A stretch of 62,389 nucleotides of DNA, taken from the NCBI GenBank assembly GCA_027491555.1, contig JAOZGN010000021.1, positions 1 to 62,389 of the forward strand, in the 5' to 3' direction. The translations under genes and the position numbers were made by a program. Of this stretch, positions 49,758-58,115 are shown one piece after another. This DNA is from Thermoproteota archaeon. Its GTDB lineage: Archaea; Thermoproteota; Korarchaeia; Korarchaeales; Korarchaeaceae. Under the pieces are notes generated by a model that searched no databases, was not told the origin of the DNA, and was given only the letters and a program-made list of their open reading frames with translations. Every line of letters starts with the position of its first letter. The stretch's first letter is position 1.

Positions 49758-51689
49758 GTGGCCAGCAGCATGGTTTCACGCCATGAGACGAGGTATCTTC
49801 CCGCTGATCAGCTCAAGCGGAGGGTCCGTGCGGAGCTCTCAAAGTTAGGCAAGGTAGAGAAGGTGGAGCTCGAGGGACCCTTCGTCGTTGCCTACGTCTC
49901 GAACCTATCCGACTTCCTCGACAGCGGGGGAGCGCTAGGAGAGATAGCCAAGACGCTCAAGAAGAAGATCATAATTCGGGCCGCCAAGCCCATCCTCTCG
50001 CCTCAGGAGGCGAAGAGGAAGATCAAGGAGCTCATCCCCGACCGCGCCGAGATCGTCGACATGGAGTTCGTGGAGGAGACGGGGGAGGTGTACATTCTCG
50101 CCAAAAGGACCGGTTACGTGGTTGGCAAGGCCGGATCAAGCATAAACGAGGTCCTCAAGGCCACGGGGTGGCGCCCCGTCGTGATGAGAGCACCAACCAT
50201 GCAGTCAACGTTCCTCAACATCCTCTACAACCTGCTCATCGAGGGGGCCCACGAGAGAAAGAAGAACCTGAAGAGAATCGCCAAGAGGATCTTCAGAGAT
50301 CCCGTCCCTCTGGGGAGGGGCCTCACAGTCACGTTCCTCGGAGGCGCCAGGGAGGTGGGGAGATCTAGTCTCCTTGTTAGGACCGGAGAGAGCGCGGTGC
50401 TGCTTGACGCTGGCATCGGCGTGGGGGGCGGAGACTTCTTCCCGAGGTACGACCTCCCGGACATCGACTTGGACGAGCTGGATGCGGTCATAGTGACCCA
50501 CGCCCACCTCGACCACTCCGGCGCCCTGCCCCTCCTGTTCAAGTACGGGTACAGGGGCCCGGTCTACGTCACGAGACCCACCCGGGACCTGATCACGCTA
50601 CTGCTCTACGACTACATCAACGTCTCCATGCGCACCGGAAAGTTCCCGTACTTCGGTGAGAGGGAGATAAGGCTCCTGATCAACCACATGATAGCCCTCG
50701 ACTACGGCGAGACCGTTGACATATCTCCCGATATCAAGCTCACCTTCTACAACGCTGGGCACATACTGGGCTCGGCGCTGGCCCACCTCAACGTACTCAG
50801 CGCGAGGCATAACATCCTCTACACGGGAGACTTCAGGTATAGAGACACCAAGCTCCTGAGCAGGGCCCACACGAAGTTCCCGCGGGTCGAGACCGTCATA
50901 ATGGAGACCACATACTCTGGAGAGGGGGACGTCATGCCGCCCCTCCAAGAGGCGGAGCGCCAGCTGATCTCCATAATCGAGGAGACGGTTGCCAAAGGCG
51001 GCAAGGTGCTGATCCCAGCCCTGTCGGTTGGCAGGGCTCAAGAGGTCATGCTGAGCCTGGTGGACGCCTTCTCGAAGGGCGAGCTCCTGGACATCCCTGT
51101 GTACATCGACGGCATGATCTACGACGCCACGGCCATCCACACGGCCTATCCCGACTACATGTCCGACTACATGAAGTCAAAGGTGTTCAAAGAGGACGTC
51201 GACCCCTTCACGGAGCCGCACATCACGCCGGTGAGCAGCAGGGAGGACAGAGAGGCGATTGTGGAGGGCGGTCCCGCCATAATCCTGGCCCCGTCCGGAA
51301 TGCTTGCCGGAGGGCCGAGCGTCGAGTACCTCTCCATGCTAGCCGACGACGAGAGGAACGCCGTGGTTCTGGTTAGCTACCAGCCCCCGGGCACCCTGGG
51401 AAGGGCCCTGAAGGAGGGCGCCAAGGAGATCACGGTCACGAGGAACGGCACCCCAACTAGAGTTCAGGTAAGGGCATGCGTCTGCTCGGTGGAAGGCTTC
51501 TCTGCGCACGCCGACAGGGTGCAGCTGCTCAGCTGGATGGGCCGCGTTTCGCCGAGGCCCAGGAGGTTCATCTTAGTTCACGGAGAGGAGAGGAAGATAG
51601 CGTCCTTCCGCCCGATAGCGGAGAGGACCTTCAGGGGCCAGGCAGCTGTGCTGGCTCCGAGGGTCTCTGAGAGGCTCTCTCTGGCCTGA
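49758..51689 (+). CDS. fttA: aCPSF1 / FttA, archaeal transcription termination ribonuclease
   Basis: A 643-residue beta-CASP ribonuclease homologous to eukaryotic CPSF73 that cleaves nascent RNA and releases RNA polymerase. N-terminal KH domains (about 1-150, with GYVVGKAGSSINE) precede the metallo-beta-lactamase core with THAHLDHSG, AGHILGSAL, TGDFRY and the beta-CASP motifs (METTYSGE, APSGMLAGG, GFSAHADR). All metal ligands are present. GTG start at 49758; ATG 49770 is an alternative. The order psmB-aCPSF1 is common in archaea. Confidence 0.96.
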   Translation: MASSMVSRHETRYLPADQLKRRVRAELSKLGKVEKVELEGPFVVAYVSNLSDFLDSGGALGEIAKTLKKKIIIRAAKPILSPQEAKRKIKELIPDRAEIVDMEFVEETGEVYILAKRTGYVVGKAGSSINEVLKATGWRPVVMRAPTMQSTFLNILYNLLIEGAHERKKNLKRIAKRIFRDPVPLGRGLTVTFLGGAREVGRSSLLVRTGESAVLLDAGIGVGGGDFFPRYDLPDIDLDELDAVIVTHAHLDHSGALPLLFKYGYRGPVYVTRPTRDLITLLLYDYINVSMRTGKFPYFGEREIRLLINHMIALDYGETVDISPDIKLTFYNAGHILGSALAHLNVLSARHNILYTGDFRYRDTKLLSRAHTKFPRVETVIMETTYSGEGDVMPPLQEAERQLISIIEETVAKGGKVLIPALSVGRAQEVMLSLVDAFSKGELLDIPVYIDGMIYDATAIHTAYPDYMSDYMKSKVFKEDVDPFTEPHITPVSSREDREAIVEGGPAIILAPSGMLAGGPSVEYLSMLADDERNAVVLVSYQPPGTLGRALKEGAKEITVTRNGTPTRVQVRACVCSVEGFSAHADRVQLLSWMGRVSPRPRRFILVHGEERKIASFRPIAERTFRGQAAVLAPRVSERLSLA

Positions 51690-51690
51690 G

Positions 51691-52101
51691 TCACTCTTCC
51701 TTGGGGCTGCTCCAGACGGCCACGAAGCTGGGCACCACGAGAAGCGGGGGATAGTCCTCCGTCTTTATGAGCACGACCTCGCCGCCCATCCGCTGAACCT
51801 TCTCCTTCAGCTGCTGGAGGGCTATTCTGAGCTCCTGGCTGCTCTTGTTGGCCAGCTCGTCGTACCGGACTATCACGATGTTGTTATCGCTCACCTCTCC
51901 AAGGATCAGGTCGATGTCGGTCATGCTTCTCAGGTCGACGGGCTTTATCGCCAGGGGCTTCTCTTCCATGGCGGGGCGAACGGGCGGGATGTCCTCCAGG
52001 CCCTCGACACCCTCGTACTCACCCTCTTCCTCGTAGTACTCGTCATAGTATTCTTCTTCCTCCTCGTCCCGCCTGCCGAAGATCTTCCTGAAGAAACCCA
52101 A
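51691..52101 (-). CDS. sepF: SepF, membrane anchor of FtsZ
   Basis: A 136-residue protein with an N-terminal amphipathic membrane-targeting helix (MGFFRKIFGRR), an acidic tyrosine/glutamate-rich linker (about 12-40) and a C-terminal SepF core (VDLRSMTDIDLILGEV, QQLKEKVQRMGGEVVLI). In archaea SepF tethers FtsZ to the membrane. Both FtsZ genes are in the window but at separate sites. Tail-to-tail spacing with aCPSF1 is one base. A TATA-like CCTTTAAATAG (about 52141-52151, minus strand) lies upstream. Confidence 0.93.
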   Translation of the reverse strand: MGFFRKIFGRRDEEEEEYYDEYYEEEGEYEGVEGLEDIPPVRPAMEEKPLAIKPVDLRSMTDIDLILGEVSDNNIVIVRYDELANKSSQELRIALQQLKEKVQRMGGEVVLIKTEDYPPLLVVPSFVAVWSSPKEE

Positions 52102-52228
52102 AGCTCCACACCTTCCCGAGACGTCATTTTGCCGAGCCCACGCTATTTAAAGGATGTTGGGCAGAGGGCTTACGCGATCGCGCCAAAGTTTAATTCCCCG
52201 AGCGCGATTGGAACCTGGGCGCGGGCGC

Positions 52229-52489
52229 ATGAGCAACGCCATGCAGTACCTCACCAAGAACATGAATGGGAACGTGCTGGTGTCCCTCAAGAACGGGTCT
52301 TGGGTTCGAGGAATCCTCAGGGCCTTTGACAATCACCTCAACCTGATAGTCGACAACGCAGAGGAGATGTACCACGTCCAGACCCCGGAGGGGGTCCAGC
52401 TCAGGACCACCCGACTCGGCAAGAGGATACTTATCCGTGGAGACACGGTGGTAGCAATCTCCACTCCCGGCGGGTCCGGGGAGGAGTAG
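52229..52489 (+). CDS. Sm-like archaeal protein (LSm)
   Basis: An 86-residue Sm fold that forms rings on U-rich RNA. Sm1: VLVSLKNGSWVRGILRAFDNHLN (seen as NGSWVRGILRAFD); Sm2: KRILIRGDTVVAIS. The ATG at 52229 follows a TATA-like AGTTTAATTC at 52185-52194. The downstream gene is L37e, the conserved archaeal LSm-L37e pairing. Confidence 0.94.
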   Translation: MSNAMQYLTKNMNGNVLVSLKNGSWVRGILRAFDNHLNLIVDNAEEMYHVQTPEGVQLRTTRLGKRILIRGDTVVAISTPGGSGEE

Positions 52490-52529
52490 GTCGGGCCACT
52501 TCAATGATTGAGTGTGGAGGTGTTCGGCT

Positions 52530-52721
52530 ATGGTGAAGGGAACGCCCTCCATGGGTAAGAGGTCCAGGGGTAAGACCCACATCCGCTGCAGAAGGTGCGG
52601 GAGACACGCGTACAACGTCAGGAAGAAGTACTGCGCTGCCTGCGGGTTCGGCAGGAGCAAGCGGATGAGGAGATACTCCTGGCAGAACAAGATCCCCTAC
52701 CGCAGAATCCGCGTGGTCTGA
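52530..52721 (+). CDS. rpl37e: Ribosomal protein eL37
   Basis: A 63-residue zinc-finger protein of the large subunit: [16 protein letters not shown], then [10 protein letters not shown] and CAACGFG. ATG 52530 is preceded by GGAGGTG (52516-52522). It is the last housekeeping gene before the pilus-like locus. Confidence 0.95.
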   Translation: MVKGTPSMGKRSRGKTHIRCRRCGRHAYNVRKKYCAACGFGRSKRMRRYSWQNKIPYRRIRVV

Positions 52722-52803
52722 GTATTTGAGGGGCCATCATTGGCTGGACGCCCACCCGCGTGAGGCCGGCCCCACGTTATATACGGCTCCACAGCGGTCG
52801 GCG

Positions 52804-54111
52804 ATGGCCAGCACGAGGGTAGTTGGTGTCATCGGAACTGGGGGCGTCGGGAAGACCACGGTTTCCTTCCTCCTGGCGCTGGCCACATCTTACGGCGCCC
52901 GAAGAGACTTCTCGAAGATCGCGGCGGCCGACGCCGACGTGACCGAGGCCATGCTAACCAAGATGCTTCTCGGCCGCTGGTCAGGCCCCGATCTAGTGGA
53001 CCTTTTGCTCGAGAGGGCCGACCTCGACTCTGTTCTGGTCAGCCCACGCGTCTCACTCTCGACGCGGGGGCAGAGGGTATCGCTCCCTGGGCTGGAGCCC
53101 CTCAGGGTCATCCCCGGGGCGCACTCGAGGGTCACGGAAGTCAGGTCCCTGGGGGCAGCGCGGCTCAGGGAGTCTCTAGAGAGGACTCGGATGGCTTTGG
53201 AGGAAGCGGGAATCGAGTTAGTACTGGTCGACTTTCCCCCTGGAGATCCCTCGCTTGCGGAGTTTGCCTATGCCCTTGCAGAATGGATAGACGCGGGCGT
53301 TGCCGTGGTCACGCCCTCGAGAAGGAGGGTCGTTGCCACGGCGTCGATATGTCGGGCGTTGGAGGACAGGGGAGCGCCGACGGTGGCAGTAATCCTGAAC
53401 AGGCTCCGCGAGTCAGAGCCCTTTGACGAGAACGGGATGAGGTGGGAGGATCTGGTGGACACCTACTTCGGGAGGCGCCCCATAGTCCTGCGGGACGATC
53501 CCGAACTCGCGAGGCTGATGGTCCACGACAGCATCCCCCTCGATAGGCTCCCCAGGCTGCGACCAGTCAGAACGCTGGGCGAGCATCTAGACGAGATCCT
53601 AGACGAGGTGCGGACGCTTCACCGGAGCGAGGGCCGCCCGATCGTCGTTGAGACATCCGTCGCCAGCGTCGCGAGCATCGAGTCGGAGCTCAGGGAGATC
53701 TTCTCATCGGAGTCACATCCAGAGTCCCCACTGGCCGGGCCAGATAGCTCGCCCTCCGAGCCACGGGTGCCCGGAGGGATGTTGCAAGACTCCCGACGGG
53801 AGCACCCCTCTCCCGGGGTCAGTGTCTCCGGAAACGGGTCGGAGGAGTTGGGCCTTAGGTCGAGGGTTCAGAGGGGACTAAGAAGGCTGATGGGAGGATC
53901 GTTTGAGGTCAGATACCCAGACGGGCGGGTCAGGAGGGTGAAGAGATCCGTCATCAGGTCTGCCTTGGAGATGGCCGGGCTCGACAGGGCAGCGCTCGAG
54001 TCCTACATGAGAGCAGGATCGGTGGACCTGGCCGAGCTAGGCGGTACAGAGCTGGACGCTTGGAGGTTTGCTCTCCTTGCGTCCGGCCTGGAGCCGGTGG
54101 ACGGGTGGTGA
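52804..54111 (+). CDS. ParA/MinD-like ATPase, TadZ-like by position
   Basis: A 435-residue SIMIBI ATPase heading the pilus-like operon. The P-loop GTGGVGKTTVSFL (about 11-23) resembles the ParA/MinD loop but the signature first lysine (KGG) is threonine. A switch aspartate is in VLVDFPPGDPSL, and AVILNRL marks the base-binding strand. After about residue 290 comes a serine/proline-rich linker and a novel basic domain of about 70 residues. In Tad loci a CpaE/TadZ ParA-like protein places the machine at the pole. TATA-like GTTATATACGG (52773-52783) lies 26 bases before the ATG: leaderless start. Confidence 0.75.
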   Translation: MASTRVVGVIGTGGVGKTTVSFLLALATSYGARRDFSKIAAADADVTEAMLTKMLLGRWSGPDLVDLLLERADLDSVLVSPRVSLSTRGQRVSLPGLEPLRVIPGAHSRVTEVRSLGAARLRESLERTRMALEEAGIELVLVDFPPGDPSLAEFAYALAEWIDAGVAVVTPSRRRVVATASICRALEDRGAPTVAVILNRLRESEPFDENGMRWEDLVDTYFGRRPIVLRDDPELARLMVHDSIPLDRLPRLRPVRTLGEHLDEILDEVRTLHRSEGRPIVVETSVASVASIESELREIFSSESHPESPLAGPDSSPSEPRVPGGMLQDSRREHPSPGVSVSGNGSEELGLRSRVQRGLRRLMGGSFEVRYPDGRVRRVKRSVIRSALEMAGLDRAALESYMRAGSVDLAELGGTELDAWRFALLASGLEPVDGW

Positions 54112-54914
54112 CGTTTTTGGGGAGTTCAAACCAGTCCAGGGCCCTGGCGGCCCTCACTGGCGCCTACCTCCTGGCCGCGGCCATCCTGTTCATCGGAGGT
54201 TTCGGGAAGGTGGGCAGCCCACTGGAGCTGTGTGGAACCTTCAACTCGCCGTTGGAGGCCGCGTTGGCCGGGGCGCTCGGTGGGCTCGTTGGCTACCTCC
54301 TCTCCTTCTCCAGTGCAGGCGTGTTGGGTTTAATGTACGCCTCAAGCCTGTCTAAGCTGACCTACGGCGCCCCCCTGGTCGACCTCCTGGTGAGAGCCTC
54401 CCTTGCCGCCCCCAGCGTGTTCGGTTTCTCCGACTTCGTCAGCGTGTGCCTCGCCTGGAGGTCCGGTTACGCTAAGTCTGCCAGATCTGTGCTCAAGTTC
54501 TCGGGATATGCGGCCGCGATGGGCGCCGCCTCGGCTCTGGCTCTGCCTCCGAGGTGTGCCACCGGCGTCTGGTGGGCTTCTAGGCTCGGCCCGCTGGCGG
54601 CCGGAACGGCCGTCTTGGCAGTCCCGGCTTGGGCGTACCTGCGGTCTGGAGAGAGGGCGATGCTGGGGTCGGGCGTAGCCCTCGCGACCTCTGCGGCCGC
54701 CCTGCTGATGTCGGCAACGTCGGGCGCGCTGGGGGCGCTGGCTGGCGTCGCCTCGGGGGCGATCCCCTGGCTCGTCCCGCGCCGCCTGTTCTCTCGAGAG
54801 AGGGCCGAGATTCCCGCGCCGCCGGCGGGGCCCTGTGCCGCCGAGTCCGTGGCGGAGGACATCGCGGAGGTGAGGCGCCTCATCATGGAGAGGCTTGCGG
54901 AGGGAGGGCTCTGA
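54108..54914 (+). CDS. Polytopic membrane protein of the pilus-like operon
   Basis: A 268-residue protein with about seven hydrophobic helices, rich in alanine, glycine and leucine, and a charged cytoplasmic C-terminus (about 240-268). No named family recognised. GTG 54108 overlaps the upstream stop (GTGA) and the next gene's ATG overlaps its own stop, so it is part of the operon. It could be an extra platform or channel component; it lacks the helical T2SF pattern seen in the later TadB/C-like genes. Confidence 0.7.
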   Translation: MTFLGSSNQSRALAALTGAYLLAAAILFIGGFGKVGSPLELCGTFNSPLEAALAGALGGLVGYLLSFSSAGVLGLMYASSLSKLTYGAPLVDLLVRASLAAPSVFGFSDFVSVCLAWRSGYAKSARSVLKFSGYAAAMGAASALALPPRCATGVWWASRLGPLAAGTAVLAVPAWAYLRSGERAMLGSGVALATSAAALLMSATSGALGALAGVASGAIPWLVPRRLFSRERAEIPAPPAGPCAAESVAEDIAEVRRLIMERLAEGGL

Positions 54915-55315
54915 TGCTGGCGCTGATCCTCTCAACTTTTTCCCTGCTCTTCGCGACGGCGCTGTCGCCGCAGACCTCAGCTCCCGCCTATATCGTCGTC
55001 CTCGCCGAGGCCTTCCTGGCGCTCCGCAGGTGGACGCGGGAGAGGAGCAGGAGGAAACTCCTCCTCAGGGTCTTGGAGCGGGCCAGGGATCTCAGGGATG
55101 CCGGCTACCACGACAGGGCCAGAGAGCTGGTCCTCTCGGCCATCAGGTACGAGCTGGCGGCGAGGCTATCCCAGCCGGTGAACTCCGACTTAGACGAGCT
55201 CACTCCCGCCCTACCTAAGGCTTGGAGGGACCTGCTGGCCAGCGGGTCGGCAGACGACCTCCTCAGGGCGGCCGAGGTCCTGCTCTCCGACGAGCCCCGG
55301 CCCCGCCTTTTATAG
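54914..55315 (+). CDS. Small membrane-anchored protein, unknown function
   Basis: A 133-residue protein with one or two N-terminal transmembrane helices (about 2-18 and 22-38) and a charged, helical cytoplasmic domain (RERSRRKLLLRVLERARDL and onward). No family recognised. ATG overlaps the upstream stop (TGATG). The promoter of the pilin gene lies within its last codons, so the operon has an internal start site here. Confidence 0.65.
   Translation: MLALILSTFSLLFATALSPQTSAPAYIVVLAEAFLALRRWTRERSRRKLLLRVLERARDLRDAGYHDRARELVLSAIRYELAARLSQPVNSDLDELTPALPKAWRDLLASGSADDLLRAAEVLLSDEPRPRLL
55306..55313 (+). promoter_or_regulatory. Internal TATA box for the pilin-like gene
   Basis: CTTTTATA lies about 26-30 bases before a predicted transcription start near 55337, just ahead of the GTG at 55343. 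It sits inside the 3' end of the preceding gene, which would allow the pilin to be made in larger amounts than the rest of the operon. Confidence 0.6.
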
Positions 55316-55342
55316 CCCCCTTAAGAGCTGGTCGGTGATCCC

Positions 55343-55633
55343 GTGAAGGGAATCTGCGGTCGGCTTCTGAGGGATCTTCTCGAGTTCGTCGAGGACGAGA
55401 GGGGGGTTACCCAGACCGTCGAGCAGGCGCTGCTCATAGCTGCCACAATCGCGGCATTCTTCGTTCTCGTCGTCAATCCGGTCGCGGGCGTCGTGGACCT
55501 GGTGTGGAACCTGCCGGAACTTGCCGATAAGAAGTTTCTCGACTTCGTGAGCGAGCTGAGAGACAGGCTGGGCGGGATCTTCCACTGGGGAGAGGAGCAG
55601 GCAAACGTGACGGCCAACTCGACTGTCCCATGA
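55343..55633 (+). CDS. Flp-like pilin (class III-type signal)
   Basis: A 96-residue protein with the layout of a Tad/Flp or EppA-type pilin: a charged leader ending in EDERG, then VTQTVEQALLIAATIAAF, a hydrophobic helix with a glutamate at about +6. Peptidase cleavage after that glycine is predicted. Bacterial Flp pilins have G then E at +5 and a tyrosine; here E is at +6 and glutamine follows. The mature part is longer than bacterial Flp and ends in a polar tail with two N-glycosylation-type sites (NVT, NST). GTG start; own promoter upstream. Confidence 0.7.
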   Translation: MKGICGRLLRDLLEFVEDERGVTQTVEQALLIAATIAAFFVLVVNPVAGVVDLVWNLPELADKKFLDFVSELRDRLGGIFHWGEEQANVTANSTVP

Positions 55634-55645
55634 AGAGGGAGGGCC

Positions 55646-57046
55646 TTGCTGCTGGGAGAGGGCAGGATTCTTGAGTTCGCTGCTGCCGTATCCCGGCTAG
55701 ACAATGAGTGGGCGCGTCTCCTCGCCGTCAGGCCCGTGAGGACCTACGACGAGCTGAGGGCCCGATCGGCCCGCGGCGAGAGGGGGGCCAGGAGGATCGT
55801 CACGTCGGTGCCCCCTCCGCCCCGCTGCCCCTCGGTCCCAAGTGGGAGGATCTTGGAGGACCTGGGGCCCGCCCTGCTGGTGAAGGTCGATCGGCATGCG
55901 GCTGCGCTGGTTCCGAAGAGCTGGACGCGCGGCGGGGACGCGGCGGCCTCGGCGGCCGCGGCGGCGGAGTTCCTGAGGGGCAAGTACCCGCCCGACGTCC
56001 TAGAGGCGGGGCTGTGGAGGACGGTGTCCTACAGGTCCTCGCTGGCGGCTGGAACGGGTCTGGACCCGGATCTCGCCCTCGAGGCGGCGGTTAGGTCGAC
56101 GAAGCTGTGGCCGATCGTGATCCTCCTGACGGGCTCAGACGTGACCGAGGTGTACGGGAGCCTCGGGTCAAGGGTATACCTTGACCACATTGAAGCGGGG
56201 AGACTGGTCATCGAGAATCTAATCCTGGACGAGACCGACTTTGAGAGGATAAAGAGCTTTGTCGAGCTGCACCCGCACGGCTCCATCGGCCCCCACAATC
56301 CACTGGCCAAGGTGGACTTGGAGCTGCCCGGAGGCAGGGTTAGGCTCACGGTGGACGTGCCCCCCGCCTCCAGCCCGGGGTTTGACGCCAGGAACCTGTC
56401 CGCGATGTCTCGCCTCTCCCTCCCCAGGCTCATATCCCTGGGGACCATCTCGGAGGCCCAGGCTGCGCGCGTGCTGGAGGAGCTGGCCGGAGGAACGCCG
56501 GTGCTAGTCGCGGGTCCCACGGGTTCCGGCAAGACGACCCTCTGCAACGCTCTGCTGGTGGCGCTCGGGAGGGGGGTCAGGGTGCTCTCAGTGGAGGAGG
56601 TCAGGGAGGTGGAGGACCTCGGGGAATACGGGATGCTCCACCACGCCTACGCCATTCCCGGGGCCCGGACCTCGGCCGTCATGGCCCTGCTTCACAGGAA
56701 CCCGGACGTCGTATTCTTGGGGGAGATATTGAACTCGGAACACGCCAGGGCGTTTGAGTTCGCCACTGACTCAGGCTTTAGAGTCCTGGCCACCACCCAC
56801 GCCTCGGACTGGCGCGGGCTGCTGCGGAAGTGGTCCTCCTGGGGGCTCTCTCAGGCCCTCGAGGGCGCGATAGTCGTGTTCATGAGGGCCAGGAGGGTGG
56901 AGCACGTCGGCACAGTGACAGGAGGGACTTGGGAGGAGATCGAGCCCGGGCCGAGCGGCGCCTGGCTCGACCTCGTCCGCTCGCTCAGGGGCATGCGGAC
57001 GAACTTCGAGGTGGCGGCCGCCGTGAGCAGGGTGATGCCAGCTTGA
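55646..57046 (+). CDS. Type II/IV secretion-type ATPase (TadA/CpaF-like)
   Basis: A 466-residue hexameric motor ATPase. The N-terminal half (about 1-260) is a poorly conserved membrane-side domain; the core has Walker A GPTGSGKTTL (about 294-303), an acidic box (VLSVEEVREVED), Walker B VVFLGEIL and the histidine box ATTHASDW. It powers pilin assembly. TTG start at 55646 preceded by GAGGGAGGG. It overlaps the next gene's TTG by 4 bases. Of the archaeal secretion ATPases it is smaller than typical archaellum FlaI. Confidence 0.9.
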   Translation: MLLGEGRILEFAAAVSRLDNEWARLLAVRPVRTYDELRARSARGERGARRIVTSVPPPPRCPSVPSGRILEDLGPALLVKVDRHAAALVPKSWTRGGDAAASAAAAAEFLRGKYPPDVLEAGLWRTVSYRSSLAAGTGLDPDLALEAAVRSTKLWPIVILLTGSDVTEVYGSLGSRVYLDHIEAGRLVIENLILDETDFERIKSFVELHPHGSIGPHNPLAKVDLELPGGRVRLTVDVPPASSPGFDARNLSAMSRLSLPRLISLGTISEAQAARVLEELAGGTPVLVAGPTGSGKTTLCNALLVALGRGVRVLSVEEVREVEDLGEYGMLHHAYAIPGARTSAVMALLHRNPDVVFLGEILNSEHARAFEFATDSGFRVLATTHASDWRGLLRKWSSWGLSQALEGAIVVFMRARRVEHVGTVTGGTWEEIEPGPSGAWLDLVRSLRGMRTNFEVAAAVSRVMPA

Positions 57047-57564
57047 GCGACGCCGGCCTAGTCGGGGGGAAGAGGTCTCGTGACAGACTGCGGACGGTCT
57101 ACGCGCTCTGCGCGGCGCTCCCCGCTGGGGCGCCGGTCGCCCTGAGGGTGGCGGCGGAGGCGGCGCCCGAGGACATTGCAAGGGCCTTCCGGAACGCCCT
57201 GGCCGAGGCAGCCGTCGAGGGCACGGCCATCGATGCCGCGCTCGAGAGGGCGCTCTCGACGGTCGACTGGGCTCCCCTTAGGGAGGCGGTCCTCGCGCTG
57301 ATCCGGGGAGGCAACCCGGCGGCCTCCCTTGAGATCCTCAGGCGCTACGTTGAGTCTGAGATCGAGGCCGAGTCCCGAGACATCTCGCTCAGGGTGGGAA
57401 TTCGGACGACGGCGGCTTTCTCCACCATCACTGTGATGGCGGCATCGGTGGTCACGGGCTCCGTGCCACCGGGCTCCATCGCCCCAGCGGCCGCGGTGAT
57501 CTCCGGGGCCCTCCTGGCGGCGTCGATCAGGAGGTGGATTCGGCTGTGGAGGGGTCGAACCTGA
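57043..57564 (+). CDS. TadB-like platform membrane protein
   Basis: A 173-residue protein with a cytoplasmic helical T2SF-type half (about 1-115) and two transmembrane helices near the C-terminus (about 120-145 and 148-165). TTG 57043 overlaps the ATPase stop (TTGA). Position between motor ATPase and a second such gene matches tadA-tadB-tadC. The sequence has drifted; the call rests on layout and order more than on motifs. Confidence 0.7.
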   Translation: MSDAGLVGGKRSRDRLRTVYALCAALPAGAPVALRVAAEAAPEDIARAFRNALAEAAVEGTAIDAALERALSTVDWAPLREAVLALIRGGNPAASLEILRRYVESEIEAESRDISLRVGIRTTAAFSTITVMAASVVTGSVPPGSIAPAAAVISGALLAASIRRWIRLWRGRT

Positions 57565-58115
57565 TGGACTGGATGGCTTCCCTTCTGGAGGCCGGCCTGC
57601 CGCCTCTGGCCGCCATCGAGGAGCTGGCACGCTCTCGGGGCGAGCTGCGCGAGGCCGCGGCCAGGGCGAAGGTCGAGGGAGACACCCTGACCTCACTCGC
57701 GCTCGCCGCCGAGGCCTTCGGCGACGACGCCCCCCTCGTGAGGGCGCTGGTTCCGGGCCTGAGGCCAGACAGGGCCGCGCTGATTCTCCGCCAGGCCGCC
57801 TCGGCATCCCGCGCCATCGGGCAGCTCATGGAGGAGAGGGAGTCAATATTGAGGTGGTACAGACGGGTGTGCAGGGTCCTCGCGGCGTCTATAGCCGCCT
57901 CGACGGCGGTCTTGGGTAGGGTAACTGAGCTGCTCGCTCAGATGTCCCTGAGCGCCAAGCCCTATGGGACTGGGGCCTTAGGCCCGCTGGTGGCCATGGG
58001 ACTGGGGTTCTCCGCGCTCCTCCTATCTGAGGCGGGGGACAACCCCCTCTGGATGGCTCTGCCGACCGCCTCGGTGGCGCTCGTGCTCATCCTATTGGAG
58101 GCGATGGGTCTTTGA
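57564..58115 (+). CDS. TadC-like platform membrane protein
   Basis: A 183-residue second platform protein: a helical cytoplasmic domain with the T2SF-like pattern LLEAGLPPLAAIEELAR (seen as AGLPPLAAIEE) and LILRQAASASRAIG, then three hydrophobic helices. ATG overlaps the upstream stop (TGATG). One T2SF unit per gene, as in Tad systems, contrasts with archaellum FlaJ, which has two fused. Confidence 0.75.
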   Translation: MDWMASLLEAGLPPLAAIEELARSRGELREAAARAKVEGDTLTSLALAAEAFGDDAPLVRALVPGLRPDRAALILRQAASASRAIGQLMEERESILRWYRRVCRVLAASIAASTAVLGRVTELLAQMSLSAKPYGTGALGPLVAMGLGFSALLLSEAGDNPLWMALPTASVALVLILLEAMGL

